From contig NZ_QPJJ01000009.1 of the NCBI RefSeq assembly GCF_003337485.1, forward strand, positions 112,471-176,470: a DNA stretch of 64,000 nt. The letters are read 5' to 3'. This document shows, in pieces, positions 47,467-58,089 of this stretch. The translations under genes and the position numbers were made by a program. The notes below the pieces were generated by a model. It ran no database searches. It had not been told where the DNA came from and worked only from the letters and a program-made list of their open reading frames with translations. Every line of letters starts with the position of its first letter. Position 1 is the first letter of the stretch. This stretch comes from Saliterribacillus persicus. GTDB taxonomy: Bacteria; Bacillota; Bacilli; Bacillales; Amphibacillaceae.

Positions 47467-49671
47467 ATGGCGAAGGATAAAATCTTAACACCAGATGATG
47501 TTTTTGAAAAAGCGTCCACATACTTATCAGATGAAGATATAGAGTTTATTCGCCGTGCTTATATATATGCAGAAAAAGCCCACGAAGGTCAATTCAGGAA
47601 ATCTGGCGAACCATATATTATTCATCCTATTCAAGTTGCGGGAATTTTGGTTGACTTACGATTAGATCGTGAAACCATTGCCGGCGGTTTTCTTCATGAT
47701 GTTGTGGAAGATACGAATACAACCGTTACAGAGCTTGAACTCTCATTTAATGAAGAAGTTGCTATGCTGGTAGATGGGGTAACAAAATTAGGTAAAATCA
47801 AATACATGTCAAAAGAAGCGCAACAAGCAGAAAATCATAGAAAAATGTTCATAGCGATGGCTAAGGATATTCGTGTTATCTTAATAAAGCTAGCTGATCG
47901 TTTGCATAATATGCGGACATTAAAGCATCTTCCTGCTGAAAAACAACGTAGAATATCAAATGAAACACTTGAAATATTTGCACCATTAGCTCATAGACTA
48001 GGTATTTCCGCTATTAAATGGGAGCTTGAAGATACTGCTTTAAGATATTTAAATCCTCAGCAGTACTATCGAATTGTCCATTTAATGAAACAAAAGCGTG
48101 AAGAAAGAGTGCATTATATAGATGAAGTGATGAATGAAGTCCAAAAGCAGTTGGAAGAAGTAAACATTCATGCTGAATTCTCTGGCCGACCAAAGCACTT
48201 ATATAGCATCTATCGAAAAATGGTGATGCAAAATAAACAGTTTAATGAAATATATGATTTGTTGGCCGTTCGAATATTAGTGGATAGCATTAAAGATTGC
48301 TATGCGGTTCTTGGTATAATTCATACCTGTTGGAAACCAATGCCTGGCAGATTTAAAGATTATATCGCAATGCCAAAGCCCAATTTATATCAATCGCTTC
48401 ATACCACTGTAATTGGACCTAAAGGAGCACCATTAGAGGTTCAAATACGAACGAAAGAAATGCATGAAATTGCAGAGTATGGAATTGCTGCGCATTGGGC
48501 TTATAAAGAGGGAAAAACGCTTGACATGAAAAAACAATCCAATGAAGATAAACTAGCATGGTTCCGTGAAATTTTAGAATGGCAAAATGAAACCCATGAT
48601 GCAGAGGAATTTATGGAATCGTTAAAAGTGGATCTTTTTTCTGATATGGTATATGTTTTTACCCCAAAAGGCGATGTATATGAATTACCGAGAGGCTCTG
48701 TTCCAATTGATTTTGCATACAAAATTCATACCGAAATTGGTAATCAAACGATAGGAAGTAAAATTAATGGCAAGATGGAACCATTGGATTACCAATTAAA
48801 AAACGGCGACATTGTAGAAATGATGACTTCCAAGCATTCGTATGGACCATCTCAAGATTGGTTAAAGTTAACACAGACCTCACAAGCCAAAAATAAAATA
48901 AAACAATTCTTTAAAAAACAACAGCGTGAAGAGAATATTCACAAGGGTAGAGAATTAGTAGAGCGAGAAGTGAAAAACGATGGCTTTGAACCGAAAGATG
49001 CTATTACTCCAGATAATATTAAAATAGTGTTAGAAAAATTTAATTTTACAAATGAAGATGATATGTATGCCGCAGTTGGTTACCAAGGGATTACTGCTGC
49101 ACAAATTGCAACTCGATTAACAGAAAAGTTAAGAGAAGAAGAAAAGAAAAATAAAAATATCGAAGAAACAATTGAAGAAGTTAATAATTCTGGTAAGAGT
49201 ATGCAGAAAAAATCCAAGCGTGATTCAGGAGTTAAAGTCGAAGGTGTAGATAACATGTTAATCCGGTTATCTAAGTGTTGTAACCCTGTACCTGGAGATA
49301 AGATTGTTGGTTATATAACCAAGGGAAGAGGCGTTTCTGTTCATAGAGATGACTGTCCAAACGTTAATACGGAAGAAGCAATAGATCGAAGAATACATGT
49401 AGAGTGGGAAAATGAAGATACGGAAACAAAGCAGTATCATGTAGATATTGAAATTACTGGTTATGATCGTAGAGGGCTGCTAAATGATGTATTACAAGCA
49501 ATCAATGAAACCAAAACAAATATTATCGCAGTAAACGGAAAATCAGATAGAAATAAAATAGCTATTATACATGTTACTATATTGATTCATAATGTGAAGC
49601 ATTTGAAGCGGATTGTAGATCGATTAAAAAAGATAAAAGATATTTACACTGTAGAGCGTACGATCCAATAA
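47467..49671 (+). CDS. relA: Bifunctional (p)ppGpp synthetase/hydrolase RelA
   Basis: A 734-aa long RSH protein. The HD hydrolase domain (about 40-195) has intact HPIQVAGIL and FLHDVVEDT with the HD pair. The synthetase domain follows (about 230-350; [12 protein letters not shown] and [11 protein letters not shown]). Next come the TGS domain (about 395-455; [13 protein letters not shown]), the conserved cysteine region ([10 protein letters not shown]) and a C-terminal ACT domain (about 660-734). Both catalytic halves look active, so it should make and degrade the alarmone. Confidence 0.97.
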   Translation: MAKDKILTPDDVFEKASTYLSDEDIEFIRRAYIYAEKAHEGQFRKSGEPYIIHPIQVAGILVDLRLDRETIAGGFLHDVVEDTNTTVTELELSFNEEVAMLVDGVTKLGKIKYMSKEAQQAENHRKMFIAMAKDIRVILIKLADRLHNMRTLKHLPAEKQRRISNETLEIFAPLAHRLGISAIKWELEDTALRYLNPQQYYRIVHLMKQKREERVHYIDEVMNEVQKQLEEVNIHAEFSGRPKHLYSIYRKMVMQNKQFNEIYDLLAVRILVDSIKDCYAVLGIIHTCWKPMPGRFKDYIAMPKPNLYQSLHTTVIGPKGAPLEVQIRTKEMHEIAEYGIAAHWAYKEGKTLDMKKQSNEDKLAWFREILEWQNETHDAEEFMESLKVDLFSDMVYVFTPKGDVYELPRGSVPIDFAYKIHTEIGNQTIGSKINGKMEPLDYQLKNGDIVEMMTSKHSYGPSQDWLKLTQTSQAKNKIKQFFKKQQREENIHKGRELVEREVKNDGFEPKDAITPDNIKIVLEKFNFTNEDDMYAAVGYQGITAAQIATRLTEKLREEEKKNKNIEETIEEVNNSGKSMQKKSKRDSGVKVEGVDNMLIRLSKCCNPVPGDKIVGYITKGRGVSVHRDDCPNVNTEEAIDRRIHVEWENEDTETKQYHVDIEITGYDRRGLLNDVLQAINETKTNIIAVNGKSDRNKIAIIHVTILIHNVKHLKRIVDRLKKIKDIYTVERTIQ

Positions 49672-49690
49672 TGTTGGAGGTAGCAGGAGC

Positions 49691-50137
49691 ATGAAGGTTA
49701 TTATACAGCGGGCAGAAAATGCATCTGTTCGTGTGAATGAAGAGGAAATAGGGTCGATCAAAAAAGGACTAGTAGTGTTAGTGGGAGTAACCCATGATGA
49801 TAAAAAAGAGGATGCTTCTTATCTAGCGAACAAAATTGTAAATTTGCGAATTTTTGAAGATGAAAAAGGGAAGATGAATTTATCATTGTTAGATATGGGT
49901 GGACAAGTTTTATCTATTTCACAATTTACACTTTACGGAGAGACTAAAAAAGGTAGAAGGCCAAATTTCATGCAGGCTGCTAAACCAGAAGTTGCTAATG
50001 ATTTGTATGAATATTTTAATTTTATGTTGAATGAAGCCGGTGTAGAAGTAGCCACAGGAGAATTTGGATCTATGATGGATGTTTCTTTTACCAACGTTGG
50101 GCCAGTCACTTTGATTATCGATAGTAAAGATAAATAG
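49691..50137 (+). CDS. dtd: D-aminoacyl-tRNA deacylase
   Basis: A 148-aa proofreading enzyme hydrolysing D-amino acids from tRNAs. It begins [18 protein letters not shown]. It contains the SQFTLYG motif (Ser-Gln active-site region) and the GPVTLIIDS end with the Gly-cisPro signature close by. It follows relA by 19 bp with tggaggtag as ribosome-binding site. The pair is conserved in Firmicutes. Confidence 0.96.
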   Translation: MKVIIQRAENASVRVNEEEIGSIKKGLVVLVGVTHDDKKEDASYLANKIVNLRIFEDEKGKMNLSLLDMGGQVLSISQFTLYGETKKGRRPNFMQAAKPEVANDLYEYFNFMLNEAGVEVATGEFGSMMDVSFTNVGPVTLIIDSKDK

Positions 50138-50144
50138 CAAATAT

Positions 50145-50197
50145 AAAACACCAGATTCAGACAACTTACTCAGTTGCTACTGGAATCTGGTGTTTTT
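50145..50197. terminator. Bidirectional terminator between dtd and the amidase gene
   Basis: AAAACACCAGATTC (50145-50158) pairs with GAATCTGGTGTTTT (50183-50196), 14 bp, with a loop holding a smaller CAACT/AGTTG hairpin. It serves both convergent genes. Confidence 0.88.
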
Positions 50198-50232
50198 GCT
50201 TGTTCATTTCACTTTCGTACGTCGAAACATTT

Positions 50233-51135
50233 TTATTTTTGAAAATGTTGGGATATACCCATAATAATGGCTCTGGTTAATGTATCTTGAAATGCTTTTG
50301 ACTGAATATTATGCTCTTCTTCTTTATTGGAGATGAATCCCAATTCAAGTAACAAAGATGGCCTGTGATTCGTTCGTAGTACTTGTAAGTCTTCTTGATG
50401 GACTCTTCTGTCTTCCATTCCTGTTTGTGAGAGCATTTGATATTGGATGCTATTAGCCAATTCTTCATCTCTATCACTATAATAATACGTACTAATTCCC
50501 TTAGCATTAGGATATTCAGGAGTGCTATTATAGTGCAAACTTAAAAATATGTCAGCTATTTGAATATTAGAAAAAGATGCTCGGCTTGTCAAAGGAACAT
50601 AGTTATCCTGGGTCCTTGTTAGTTTTACATTAGCGCCTAATTTTTCTAGTTTTTCCTTTAATAATTGAGCTGTTCTCATAGTATAATCTTTTTCAAAGGC
50701 ATCGCTATCTCCTATTGCTCCGACATCTCTGCCACCATGACCTGGGTCAATAACGATAAGTAAATCACTAAAATCTTTGTTTTTGTTTACCTTTGAGGAG
50801 GATTTAGAGGGAGGAGAACTATTTATTTCTTTACTCATTTCCTCTTCTATTTCTTCTTCTTGAATTTCAGACTCAGAGATTGTTATATAGTCTTTAGTAA
50901 TCCAACCTTCTTCATTATTAAGTTGAATCTTAACCCAATCTCCAGATTCCTCTACAATGGGATAGCTTTCTGGTTGGTTCACTTGTGTGATTACCTCAAA
51001 ATCTAATCCTGGACCACTTCTCACATTTAAGTTATTCGTATCAATCTTGGCATTTTCAGCATAAACCATAGAGGTTAAGGACAGAATAATGAATAAGCTA
51101 CATAATATAACGGGAACTGCTAAACGTTTTTGCAA
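50233..51135 (-). CDS. N-acetylmuramoyl-L-alanine amidase with SH3 domain
   Basis: A 300-aa secreted or surface autolysin. Signal peptide at about 1-26 (AVPVILCSLFIILSLTSMVYA), one bacterial SH3 domain (about 28-87; LNVRSGPGLDFEVITQV), a Ser/Lys linker (about 95-122), and an Amidase_3 domain (about 125-300) with the zinc ligands in VIDPGHGGRDVGA (His), the EKDYT Glu and LSLHYNS, and catalytic Glu in LLLELGFISN. It corresponds to the YrvJ position in B. subtilis but carries only one SH3 repeat, so it is much shorter. Confidence 0.93.
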   Translation of the reverse strand: MQKRLAVPVILCSLFIILSLTSMVYAENAKIDTNNLNVRSGPGLDFEVITQVNQPESYPIVEESGDWVKIQLNNEEGWITKDYITISESEIQEEEIEEEMSKEINSSPPSKSSSKVNKNKDFSDLLIVIDPGHGGRDVGAIGDSDAFEKDYTMRTAQLLKEKLEKLGANVKLTRTQDNYVPLTSRASFSNIQIADIFLSLHYNSTPEYPNAKGISTYYYSDRDEELANSIQYQMLSQTGMEDRRVHQEDLQVLRTNHRPSLLLELGFISNKEEEHNIQSKAFQDTLTRAIIMGISQHFQK

Positions 51136-51335
51136 TTAAATTCCTCTCTTTCCATTGTAGATCTAATTTTCATGATACGAAAAAATCCACATTATTGCAA
51201 AATCTAGGGGAGAAATTTAGATTTGGAATATCATATATAAATAAATTTGAACCAAAAGAAGATATAATTATTTCCTATTTTAATCATTTGAAAAAACAGT
51301 ATCTAATAAAAATGGTATAAAAATTAAATTCAACC

Positions 51336-51365
51336 TTGACAAGACTATAGAAATAAATTTATGAT
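51336..51365 (+). promoter_or_regulatory. Promoter of the hisS-aspS operon
   Basis: TTGACA (51336-51341) and TATGAT (51360-51365) with an 18-bp spacer, placing the transcript start near 51372 just upstream of the T-box leader. Confidence 0.75.
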
Positions 51366-51384
51366 TAGAACAATTCAGTTTATT

Positions 51385-51652
51385 ATTGTAATTTTATAAA
51401 TGCCGATGACGGAAAAAGTAACAATGAACTACACTAGCAAAGAGAGAGTGTCTAATAGCTGAAAGGATACTCGCTAGATGATCATGTGAAAGACATTCAT
51501 GAGGCTTTGTATTGAACCTAAGTAGATACAAACGTTTGCAGGCGTTAACTGCTTGAGTGGAAGTATTGCATAAATGCTTCAACTAGGGTGGCAACACGGG
51601 TTATAATCTCGTCCCTTCTTTATTAGAAGGGGTGGGATTTTTTTGTTGCTAA
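51385..51652 (+). promoter_or_regulatory. T-box riboswitch controlling hisS-aspS
   Basis: A tRNA-sensing leader. Stem I includes the AGAGAG-type element near 51440-51450 and a candidate specifier GAC (Asp) at 51492-51494, above a base stem ATGAA/TTCAT. The T-box AGGGTGGCAACACGGG is at 51585-51600, with bulge TGGC at 51589-51592; its C would pair with the G73 discriminator of tRNA-Asp, not the C73 of tRNA-His. A terminator with a roughly 14-bp stem, ATCTCGTCCCTTCT with AGAAGGGGTGGGAT, and a T run ends near 51652. Uncharged tRNA should stabilise the antiterminator. The 235 bases from here to hisS contain no further element I recognise. Confidence 0.9.
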
Positions 51653-51887
51653 AAAATTCTAATTTGGATACAGGTCTTTTCTAAAGGGTGAAAAAAGTTG
51701 AACAAAAGAAACAACTATCATTCTAAGGAGATTTACATATTTTTCATATTCAGTTTGAAGCACCTATTTTGAGAAATTAGAAAAGTGTGCTGATATCATT
51801 AATTACATTGTTTACTTTTAAAGTAGAGATAAAATTAAAATATATTAGTTTTTATACTTTCACACTATAATAAGAGGGGGAAAAAAC

Positions 51888-53159
51888 ATGAAAGCACCGC
51901 GTGGTACACAAGATTTGTTGCCTGGAGTAACTGAAAAATGGCAATTCGTAGAGGAAAAGTTAATGGAAATTAGCAGAAATTATAATTACAAAGAAATTAG
52001 AACGCCAATATTTGAACATACGGAGTTATTTCAACGTGGTGTGGGTGATACTACAGATATTGTCCAAAAAGAAATGTATACCTTTGTTGATAAAGGGGAT
52101 AGAAGTCTTACCTTACGTCCAGAGGGCACAGCATCTGTAGTAAGGTCATTTGTAGAACATAAATTATTTGGTTCTCCTACTCAACCTACGAAATTATTTT
52201 ATATTGGTCCAATGTTTCGCTATGAGCGTCCGCAACAAGGAAGAATGCGCCAATTTGTTCAATTTGGAGTAGAAGCACTAGGAAGTGCAGATCCAGCTAT
52301 TGATGCCGAAGTAATTGGCTTAGCAATGGAAGCTTATCAATCCTTAGGCTTAAAATCACTAAAATTAGTGATAAACAGTTTAGGTGATCAAACAAGTAGA
52401 GAAAGTCATCGTCAAGCGCTAGTCGATCACTTTTCACCGTATAAAGATGAATTATGCGTGGATTGTCAGAGTAGACTAACCAAAAATCCGCTTCGAATAT
52501 TAGATTGTAAAAAAGATAGGGATCACCCAGCAATGAATACAGCTCCATCTATTTTAGAATATTTAAATGAAGAGTCAGAGAAATACTTTATCCAAGTTCA
52601 AAAGTATCTAGAGTCAATGAATATTCCATACACTGTCGATAAAAACTTAGTTAGAGGCTTAGACTATTATAACCATACTGCATTTGAGATTATGAGTGAT
52701 GCAGAAGGATTTGGAGCTATAACAACACTATCTGGTGGTGGTAGATATAATGGACTTGTACAAGACTTAGGTGGTCCAGAAACGCCAGGGATCGGTTTTG
52801 CTATGAGTATAGAACGATTATTGATGGCTTTGGAAAAAGAGAATATCCAATTACCGATAAAAGAAAATTTAGATTGTTTTGTCATAGCTATGGGCGAAGA
52901 AGAAAATCTGTTAGCTGTGAAAATGATAAAGAAGCTTCGTGAACAAGGAATTCAAGTGGATAAAGATTATCAAATGAAAAAAATGAAAGCACAATTTAAA
53001 GTAGCAGATCGCTTGAATAGTAAATTTGTTCTTGTAATTGGTGAAACAGAGTTAGAAAATAATCAAATCACAATTAAAAATATGAATACTGGTGACCAAG
53101 TTACTATTGATACCGAACAGACGGTTGACTATATAAAACAAGCAATTCAGGGGGAATAA
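51888..53159 (+). CDS. hisS: Histidyl-tRNA synthetase
   Basis: A 423-aa class II synthetase. Motif 1 region at about 40-85, motif 2 around [18 protein letters not shown] (about 111-128), the histidine-binding [14 protein letters not shown] (about 256), motif 3 near [15 protein letters not shown], and a C-terminal anticodon-binding domain (about 330-423). It starts [13 protein letters not shown], as usual. It overlaps aspS by one base (TAATG), so the two are translated together under the T-box. Confidence 0.98.
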   Translation: MKAPRGTQDLLPGVTEKWQFVEEKLMEISRNYNYKEIRTPIFEHTELFQRGVGDTTDIVQKEMYTFVDKGDRSLTLRPEGTASVVRSFVEHKLFGSPTQPTKLFYIGPMFRYERPQQGRMRQFVQFGVEALGSADPAIDAEVIGLAMEAYQSLGLKSLKLVINSLGDQTSRESHRQALVDHFSPYKDELCVDCQSRLTKNPLRILDCKKDRDHPAMNTAPSILEYLNEESEKYFIQVQKYLESMNIPYTVDKNLVRGLDYYNHTAFEIMSDAEGFGAITTLSGGGRYNGLVQDLGGPETPGIGFAMSIERLLMALEKENIQLPIKENLDCFVIAMGEEENLLAVKMIKKLREQGIQVDKDYQMKKMKAQFKVADRLNSKFVLVIGETELENNQITIKNMNTGDQVTIDTEQTVDYIKQAIQGE

Positions 53160-54922
53160 TGATGGAAAATACGCGAACATTAGCAGGTAGTTTAAGAAAG
53201 GACCATACAGATACTTCAGTAACTGTTAAAGGTTGGATTCAGAAAAGACGTGATTTAGGAGAGTTAATTTTTCTAGATGTTAGAGACCGGTCAGGTGTTG
53301 TGCAGGTGGTTTGTAATGCTGAACTATCTAAAGAAGCATTACAGGTTGCTGATAGTATTCGATCGGAATACGTGGTGGAGATAACTGGTAAAGTTATCGA
53401 ACGTGATATAGAGACGGTAAACCCTAAAATTGAAACAGGAGAAATTGAAATTGTCGCTTCTACTATAACTGTGTTAAATGAAGCAAAGCATCCTCCTTTC
53501 TCATTAACAGATGACATCGATGTCTCTGAAGACGTTCGACTAAAATATCGTTATTTAGACCTTAGAAGAGAAACAATGCAAGAAACCTTTAAATTAAGAC
53601 ACCAAGCTACTCAAGTTATTCGGAGCTTTTTAAACGAAGAAATGTTTTTAGAAATGGAAACACCAATGCTTACTAAAAGCACTCCAGAAGGTGCTAGAGA
53701 CTACTTGGTTCCAAGTCGTGTACATGAAGGACATTTTTATGCATTACCGCAATCCCCACAATTATTTAAACAATTACTGATGGTTTCAGGGTTTGAAAAA
53801 TATTACCAATTTGCTCGTTGTTTTAGAGATGAAGATTTACGTGCGGATAGACAGCCTGAATTCACGCAAATCGATATAGAAACTTCTTTTATGACAATGG
53901 AAGATATTCTAGCTATGACAGAAAGAATGATGAAAAAGGTTATGAAAGAAATAAAAGGTATAAATTTAGTTACACCTTTTATTCGTATGACATATAAAGA
54001 AGCAATGGATCGTTTTGGATCAGATAAACCTGATACGCGTTTTGGAATGGAACTAGTTAATCTTTCTGAAGATGTAAAAGATTGTGGTTTTAAAGTTTTT
54101 AGACAAGCTGTAGAAGCGGGTGGGCTAGTTAGTTCTATCAACCTTAAAGGTAAAGCTGCACATTACTCTAGAAAAGATATGGATGGAATGACTGATTTTG
54201 CAAAGATTTACGGTGCAAAAGGCTTAGCTTGGTTAAAAGTTGATGAAGATGAATTAAGTGGACCAATTGCAAAATTCTTTAGTGACGATGATTTTGAACT
54301 TTTTAAGTCTAAATTAAATGCAGAAAATGGAGACCTATTATTATTCGTAGCTGACAAAGCGAAAGTCGTTTATGACACACTTGGTGCTTTAAGGGTGAAA
54401 TTAGCGAAGGATCATCAACTAATTGATGAGAGTGTATTTCATTTCTTATGGATTACTGATTGGCCGCTACTTGAATATGATGAAGAAGAAGGAAGATATT
54501 TTGCAGCACACCATCCATTTACGATGCCGTTTAAAGAAGATTTTGATCTTTTAGAGTCTGACCCAGGAAAAGTAAAGGCACAAGCGTATGACCTTGTGTT
54601 GAATGGATTTGAACTTGGAGGGGGATCTCTACGTATTTACCAACGTGAGATGCAAAATAAAATGTTTGAAATTCTAGGCTTCACTGAAGAAGAAGCCAAA
54701 AGTCAGTTTGGATTTTTATTGGATGCTTTGGAATATGGAGCTCCGCCACATGGTGGTATTGCGCTAGGTTTCGATCGTTTTATAATGCTTTTAGCAGGTA
54801 AGACAAATTTAAGAGATACCATTCTTTTCCCTAAAACTGCTTCAGCATCAGATCCATTAACAGAAGCACCTAGTAGAGTAGATCAAAAACAACTAAATGA
54901 GTTGAAATTGCGATTGAAATAA
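53159..54922 (+). CDS. aspS: Aspartyl-tRNA synthetase
   Basis: A 587-aa bacterial-type class II synthetase. An OB-fold anticodon domain (about 15-105; [21 protein letters not shown]) precedes the catalytic core with motif 2 ([20 protein letters not shown]), the bacterial GAD insertion (about 290-415) and motif 3 ([12 protein letters not shown]). Either ATG 53159 or 53162 could be used. Whether it is discriminating or also charges tRNA-Asn cannot be judged by eye. The YrvM/TcdA gene that follows aspS in B. subtilis is absent. Confidence 0.97.
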   Translation: MMENTRTLAGSLRKDHTDTSVTVKGWIQKRRDLGELIFLDVRDRSGVVQVVCNAELSKEALQVADSIRSEYVVEITGKVIERDIETVNPKIETGEIEIVASTITVLNEAKHPPFSLTDDIDVSEDVRLKYRYLDLRRETMQETFKLRHQATQVIRSFLNEEMFLEMETPMLTKSTPEGARDYLVPSRVHEGHFYALPQSPQLFKQLLMVSGFEKYYQFARCFRDEDLRADRQPEFTQIDIETSFMTMEDILAMTERMMKKVMKEIKGINLVTPFIRMTYKEAMDRFGSDKPDTRFGMELVNLSEDVKDCGFKVFRQAVEAGGLVSSINLKGKAAHYSRKDMDGMTDFAKIYGAKGLAWLKVDEDELSGPIAKFFSDDDFELFKSKLNAENGDLLLFVADKAKVVYDTLGALRVKLAKDHQLIDESVFHFLWITDWPLLEYDEEEGRYFAAHHPFTMPFKEDFDLLESDPGKVKAQAYDLVLNGFELGGGSLRIYQREMQNKMFEILGFTEEEAKSQFGFLLDALEYGAPPHGGIALGFDRFIMLLAGKTNLRDTILFPKTASASDPLTEAPSRVDQKQLNELKLRLK

Positions 54923-54979
54923 TTCATAACGTGTCATCAAAATGTAAAATGTTTTAATCAAATTGTCATAGTAGTTGTC

Positions 54980-55008
54980 TTGAATAAAACGGTAACATGT
55001 GCTATTAT
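54980..55008 (+). promoter_or_regulatory. Promoter of the 6S RNA gene
   Basis: TTGAAT (54980-54985), 17-bp spacer, extended -10 TGCTATTAT (55000-55008). The transcript start is expected near 55015. Confidence 0.7.
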
Positions 55009-55014
55009 AATTGT

Positions 55015-55230
55015 ATAAGAAAGATTAAATCCTGATGTGTTCGTCAGTTAATTGAAGTTTTGACCGAACATCAATTACATTGGGAGCTTGGAGTTTCTAA
55101 GTGGAGTGCAAGCCTCTTTACTTACAGTGTTATAGAGGACGCATAAAGCTTAGGGCAGAGCACCCACCTGCTAGGAGCGGGATCAAAACATCATCACCAC
55201 GACGGCACGATTGGGATTTAAAAAGTCAAT
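55015..55230 (+). ncRNA. ssrS: 6S RNA
   Basis: A structured RNA that sequesters sigma-A RNA polymerase by mimicking an open promoter. The closing stem pairs TTAAATCCTGATGTGTTCGTC-like 5' bases (from 55025) with GACGGCACGATTGGGATTTA (55201-55220). Conserved Firmicute 6S segments are visible: GTTTTGACC (near 55057), GCAAGCCTC (near 55108) and GAGCACCCACCTG (near 55159). Location between aspS and rarA is the same as bsrA in B. subtilis. A short ORF at 55101-55286 is not credible as protein. Confidence 0.92.
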
Positions 55231-55236
55231 TAAAAC

Positions 55237-55271
55237 AGCGCTTCGTCGATAAAATGACGAAGCGTTTTATT
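55237..55271 (+). terminator. 6S RNA terminator
   Basis: AGCGCTTCGTC (55237-55247) pairs with GACGAAGCGTT (55256-55266), 11 bp, then TTATTTATT. Confidence 0.85.
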
Positions 55272-55284
55272 TATTCTTTAGAGT

Positions 55285-55333
55285 AAAAAAAGCTAGACTT
55301 ATTCGCTAATTGGCGAGTGAGTCTAGCTTTTTT
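55285..55333 (-). terminator. Bidirectional terminator between 6S RNA and the rsfA-like gene
   Basis: AAAAAAGCTAGACT (55285-55298) pairs with AGTCTAGCTTTTTT (55320-55333), with an inner TCGCTAATTGGCGA hairpin. It ends the minus-strand rsfA-like transcript and backs up the 6S terminator. Confidence 0.88.
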
Positions 55334-55358
55334 AATGATTATAATTCATATAACTCAA

Positions 55359-56090
55359 TTACTTGGCAACTTGCTCTAAATTACCGTTCTTTTCCATTCT
55401 GAATGTTGGAACCTGCGTGTTGTCATCATCAAATACTACCATTTTTCGCGCACGGTCCATTATTTTTATAATGGTTTGGTAATCCTCTTGCATCACTTCT
55501 AATTTATGTTCCAATTCATGAACCTTTTTCTCTAATTGTTCCTTATTGTTTTTTAACTGAGTATTCTCTAAAATAAGTTTTTCATTGTTTTTGGCAGATT
55601 GTTTCGTGCTATTATAATTTGTTTTTAACTTTTTAAGAGAAGCAATAATAGAATCAATAGACACAGGCTGATCTATTTCTTTTTCCATATTGATAGATAG
55701 ATCAGATGTACTCTCTGGCATATAGAGATTTTCATTATAAAATAATTCTTTATAATCTTCTTTCTTATTTTCTTCTAATTCTGTTAGATCAATAGAGAGT
55801 GTATCAAGTTCTTCATTTTGCTTGTTACCAGTGCCGATTTTTGCAAGCGCTCGTTTTTTCTCTTTGCGATGTCTTTTAGCAAGTGCTACAGCTTGATCGT
55901 ACTGTTGTCTTACCTCTGCATTCCATCTGAAACCACATGCAGCTGATGTGCGATTTAATTTATCTCCTACTTCATCAAATGCTTTTAGCTGTGTACTTCC
56001 ATCGCGAATATGTCTAAGTACAGTTTCCGCTAATAAAAGATCATCTTCATGCGACCACGCATCTTGTCTAATTTTAGCCACGGTTTTCAC
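55359..56090 (-). CDS. RsfA-family prespore transcription regulator
   Basis: A 243-aa protein. The N-terminal Myb/SANT-like domain (about 8-62) shows RQDAWSHEDDLLLAETVLRH and the ACGFRWNAEVRQQY motif of RsfA proteins. A basic stretch KRHRKEKKR follows, then an acidic linker and a coiled coil at about 165-220 (heptad-like Leu/Lys/Glu). RsfA fine-tunes sigma-F-dependent genes in the forespore. Several paralogues are normal in Bacillaceae, so exact orthology is not claimed. Confidence 0.85.
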   Translation of the reverse strand: MKTVAKIRQDAWSHEDDLLLAETVLRHIRDGSTQLKAFDEVGDKLNRTSAACGFRWNAEVRQQYDQAVALAKRHRKEKKRALAKIGTGNKQNEELDTLSIDLTELEENKKEDYKELFYNENLYMPESTSDLSINMEKEIDQPVSIDSIIASLKKLKTNYNSTKQSAKNNEKLILENTQLKNNKEQLEKKVHELEHKLEVMQEDYQTIIKIMDRARKMVVFDDDNTQVPTFRMEKNGNLEQVAK

Positions 56091-56169
56091 TCCTTCATCC
56101 TAGGTCAACAATATTATAATTATCGTACGTTGATAATAATAGTCTTATCGTTGACCGGAATGCAGGAAA

Positions 56170-57441
56170 TTATACCTTTTTAAAAATATTTTCATATACT
56201 TGTTTAAGAGATCTCTCAAACTTACCAGTATCTTTTGGATGATAATATTGCTTGTGTAAAAGTTTATCAGGTAAATATTGTTGTTTTACCCAGCCATTTT
56301 CGAAATTATGCGGATACTTATAATCAATTCCTCTACCCAAATTTTTTGCACCTTTATAATGGGAATCTTTTAAATGAGCTGGAATATCTCCTATATTTTC
56401 ATGTTGAATATCGTAAAGCGCATCATCTAGAGCTTTATATGCACTATTTGATTTTGGAGATAAACACAATTCCACAATTGATACGGATAACGGGATACGG
56501 GCTTCAGGAAAACCAATTCTTTCTGCTGCTTGTATTGCTGCTAATGCTCGAGGTCCAGCTTGAGGGTTAGCTAGACCGATATCTTCATAGGCAATAACAA
56601 TTAATCTTCTTGCAATACTGTCTAGATCTCCGGCCTCTATTAACCTTGCTAAATAATGAAGTGCTGCATTAACATCACTACCACGGATGGACTTTTGAAA
56701 AGCAGAAAGTACGTCATAATGTGCATCTCCATTTTTATCATGGGAAAAACTCTTCTTTTGCATACATGCTTCTGCGATATCTAAGTTTATAATGATTTGA
56801 TTATCTTTTGCTTTAGGTGTGGATAGTGCTGCAAGCTCTAATCCATTCAAGGCAGCCCTTAAATCCCCGCCTGCTGCATTTGCAAAATGCTCTTTCGCGT
56901 CGGTAGAAACGTCTAAGTCAAGGTGCCCTAATCCATTTTCCTGATCACTTATAGCACGCTCAATTGCTTCCTCGATATGATCTTCATTTAATTTATGAAG
57001 CTCAAATAAATGTGTTCGGCTTCTTATTGCTGGATTAATGGAATGATAAGGATTACTTGTTGTGCACCCAATTAGGGTTATTAAATTCGTTTCAAGGTGT
57101 GGAAGTAAGAAATCTTGTTTTGCTTTATCAAGGCGATGCACTTCATCTAAAATAACCATCAAATGGCCAGACATTTTTGCTTCTTCTACTGCAATTTCTA
57201 AATCTTTTTTCTTATCAACTACTGCATTTAATAATTTATAGCGAAGATTTAAGCTATTAGCAATAGCAATTGCCAATGAAGTTTTACCAGTACCAGGTGG
57301 CCCGAAAAGTATCATGGAATGAAGCTGATTTGCTTCTACCATTCGACGTATCATTTTTCCATTACCAACGATATGTGTCTGTCCGATAACTTCATCTATA
57401 TTTTTTGGTCGCATTTTCAGTGCGAGAGGTTGTCGACTCAA
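56170..57441 (-). CDS. rarA: Replication-associated recombination protein RarA
   Basis: A 423-aa AAA+ ATPase (MgsA/WHIP family) acting at stalled replication forks. The N-terminus RPKNIDEVIGQTHIVG, Walker A GPPGTGKTS (about 46-54), Walker B VILDEVHRLDKAKQ and sensor region GCTTSNPYHSINPAIRSR are visible. The C-terminal tetramerisation part has VIAYEDIGLANPQAG and FPEARIPLS. It is placed between 6S RNA and cymR as yrvN is in B. subtilis, on the same relative strand. Confidence 0.96.
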   Translation of the reverse strand: MSRQPLALKMRPKNIDEVIGQTHIVGNGKMIRRMVEANQLHSMILFGPPGTGKTSLAIAIANSLNLRYKLLNAVVDKKKDLEIAVEEAKMSGHLMVILDEVHRLDKAKQDFLLPHLETNLITLIGCTTSNPYHSINPAIRSRTHLFELHKLNEDHIEEAIERAISDQENGLGHLDLDVSTDAKEHFANAAGGDLRAALNGLELAALSTPKAKDNQIIINLDIAEACMQKKSFSHDKNGDAHYDVLSAFQKSIRGSDVNAALHYLARLIEAGDLDSIARRLIVIAYEDIGLANPQAGPRALAAIQAAERIGFPEARIPLSVSIVELCLSPKSNSAYKALDDALYDIQHENIGDIPAHLKDSHYKGAKNLGRGIDYKYPHNFENGWVKQQYLPDKLLHKQYYHPKDTGKFERSLKQVYENIFKKV

Positions 57442-57652
57442 AAAGCTTCATCCTTTCCATAAATGTATACAATAATGTTATAATGTAATTTTGGTTATGT
57501 TATCGTTTCATGCATTCATTCTAAAATTAAAATTCTAAAGTAATTCATCATGCTTGAATTCACATGAATGCATTCAGTATATCATTCATGCTATAATATC
57601 GAATAGTAAAACCAACTGAACGGAATGTAAGCTATATAATGAGGTGTGTTTA

Positions 57653-58072
57653 ATGAAAATTTCAACTAAAGGCCGTTATGGCTTAACAATAATGATAGCT
57701 TTAGCTAAAAATAATGGAAATGGTCCCATGTCGTTAAAAAGTATAGCTAAAGAACATCAGTTATCGGAGCATTATCTAGAGCAATTAGTTGCTCCACTTC
57801 GTAATGCAGCTCTAGTTAAAAGTGTGCGGGGTGCTTATGGTGGTTATATATTGGCGAAAGAGCCAGATGAAATAACAGCTGGGGATGTTATCAGAATACT
57901 AGAAGGACCGATTACACCGGTAGAAGGAATAGAAGATGAAGAGCCAGCAAAACAAGAGTTATGGATAAGAATTCGGGATGCTGTTAAAAATGTATTAGAT
58001 ACTACGACACTAGAAGATTTATCTAACTATGATGAAAAAGGTACACAGGATCCATATATGTTTTATATTTAA
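57653..58072 (+). CDS. cymR: Cysteine metabolism repressor CymR (Rrf2 family)
   Basis: A 139-aa winged-helix regulator. It begins MKISTKGRYGLTIMIALA and has the recognition helix region HQLSEHYLEQLVAPLRNA and the wing SVRGAYGGYILAK. It lacks the three clustered cysteines used by iron-sulfur Rrf2 proteins such as IscR, matching CymR, which senses cysteine status through CysK. ATG 57653 is preferred over the listed upstream start. It is followed directly by the desulfurase. Confidence 0.9.
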   Translation: MKISTKGRYGLTIMIALAKNNGNGPMSLKSIAKEHQLSEHYLEQLVAPLRNAALVKSVRGAYGGYILAKEPDEITAGDVIRILEGPITPVEGIEDEEPAKQELWIRIRDAVKNVLDTTTLEDLSNYDEKGTQDPYMFYI

Positions 58073-58089
58073 AAAAGGGACGGATGAAC

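Noticed and set aside
51492..51496. A dual Asp/His specifier (GAC and overlapping CAT) in the T-box
   Set aside because: The antiterminator bulge TGGC fits the discriminator of tRNA-Asp only, so dual sensing is not supported by the second checkpoint. Kept only as a question in the findings.
55101..55286. A 61-aa ORF
   Set aside because: It lies within the 6S RNA and its terminator, with no family resemblance.
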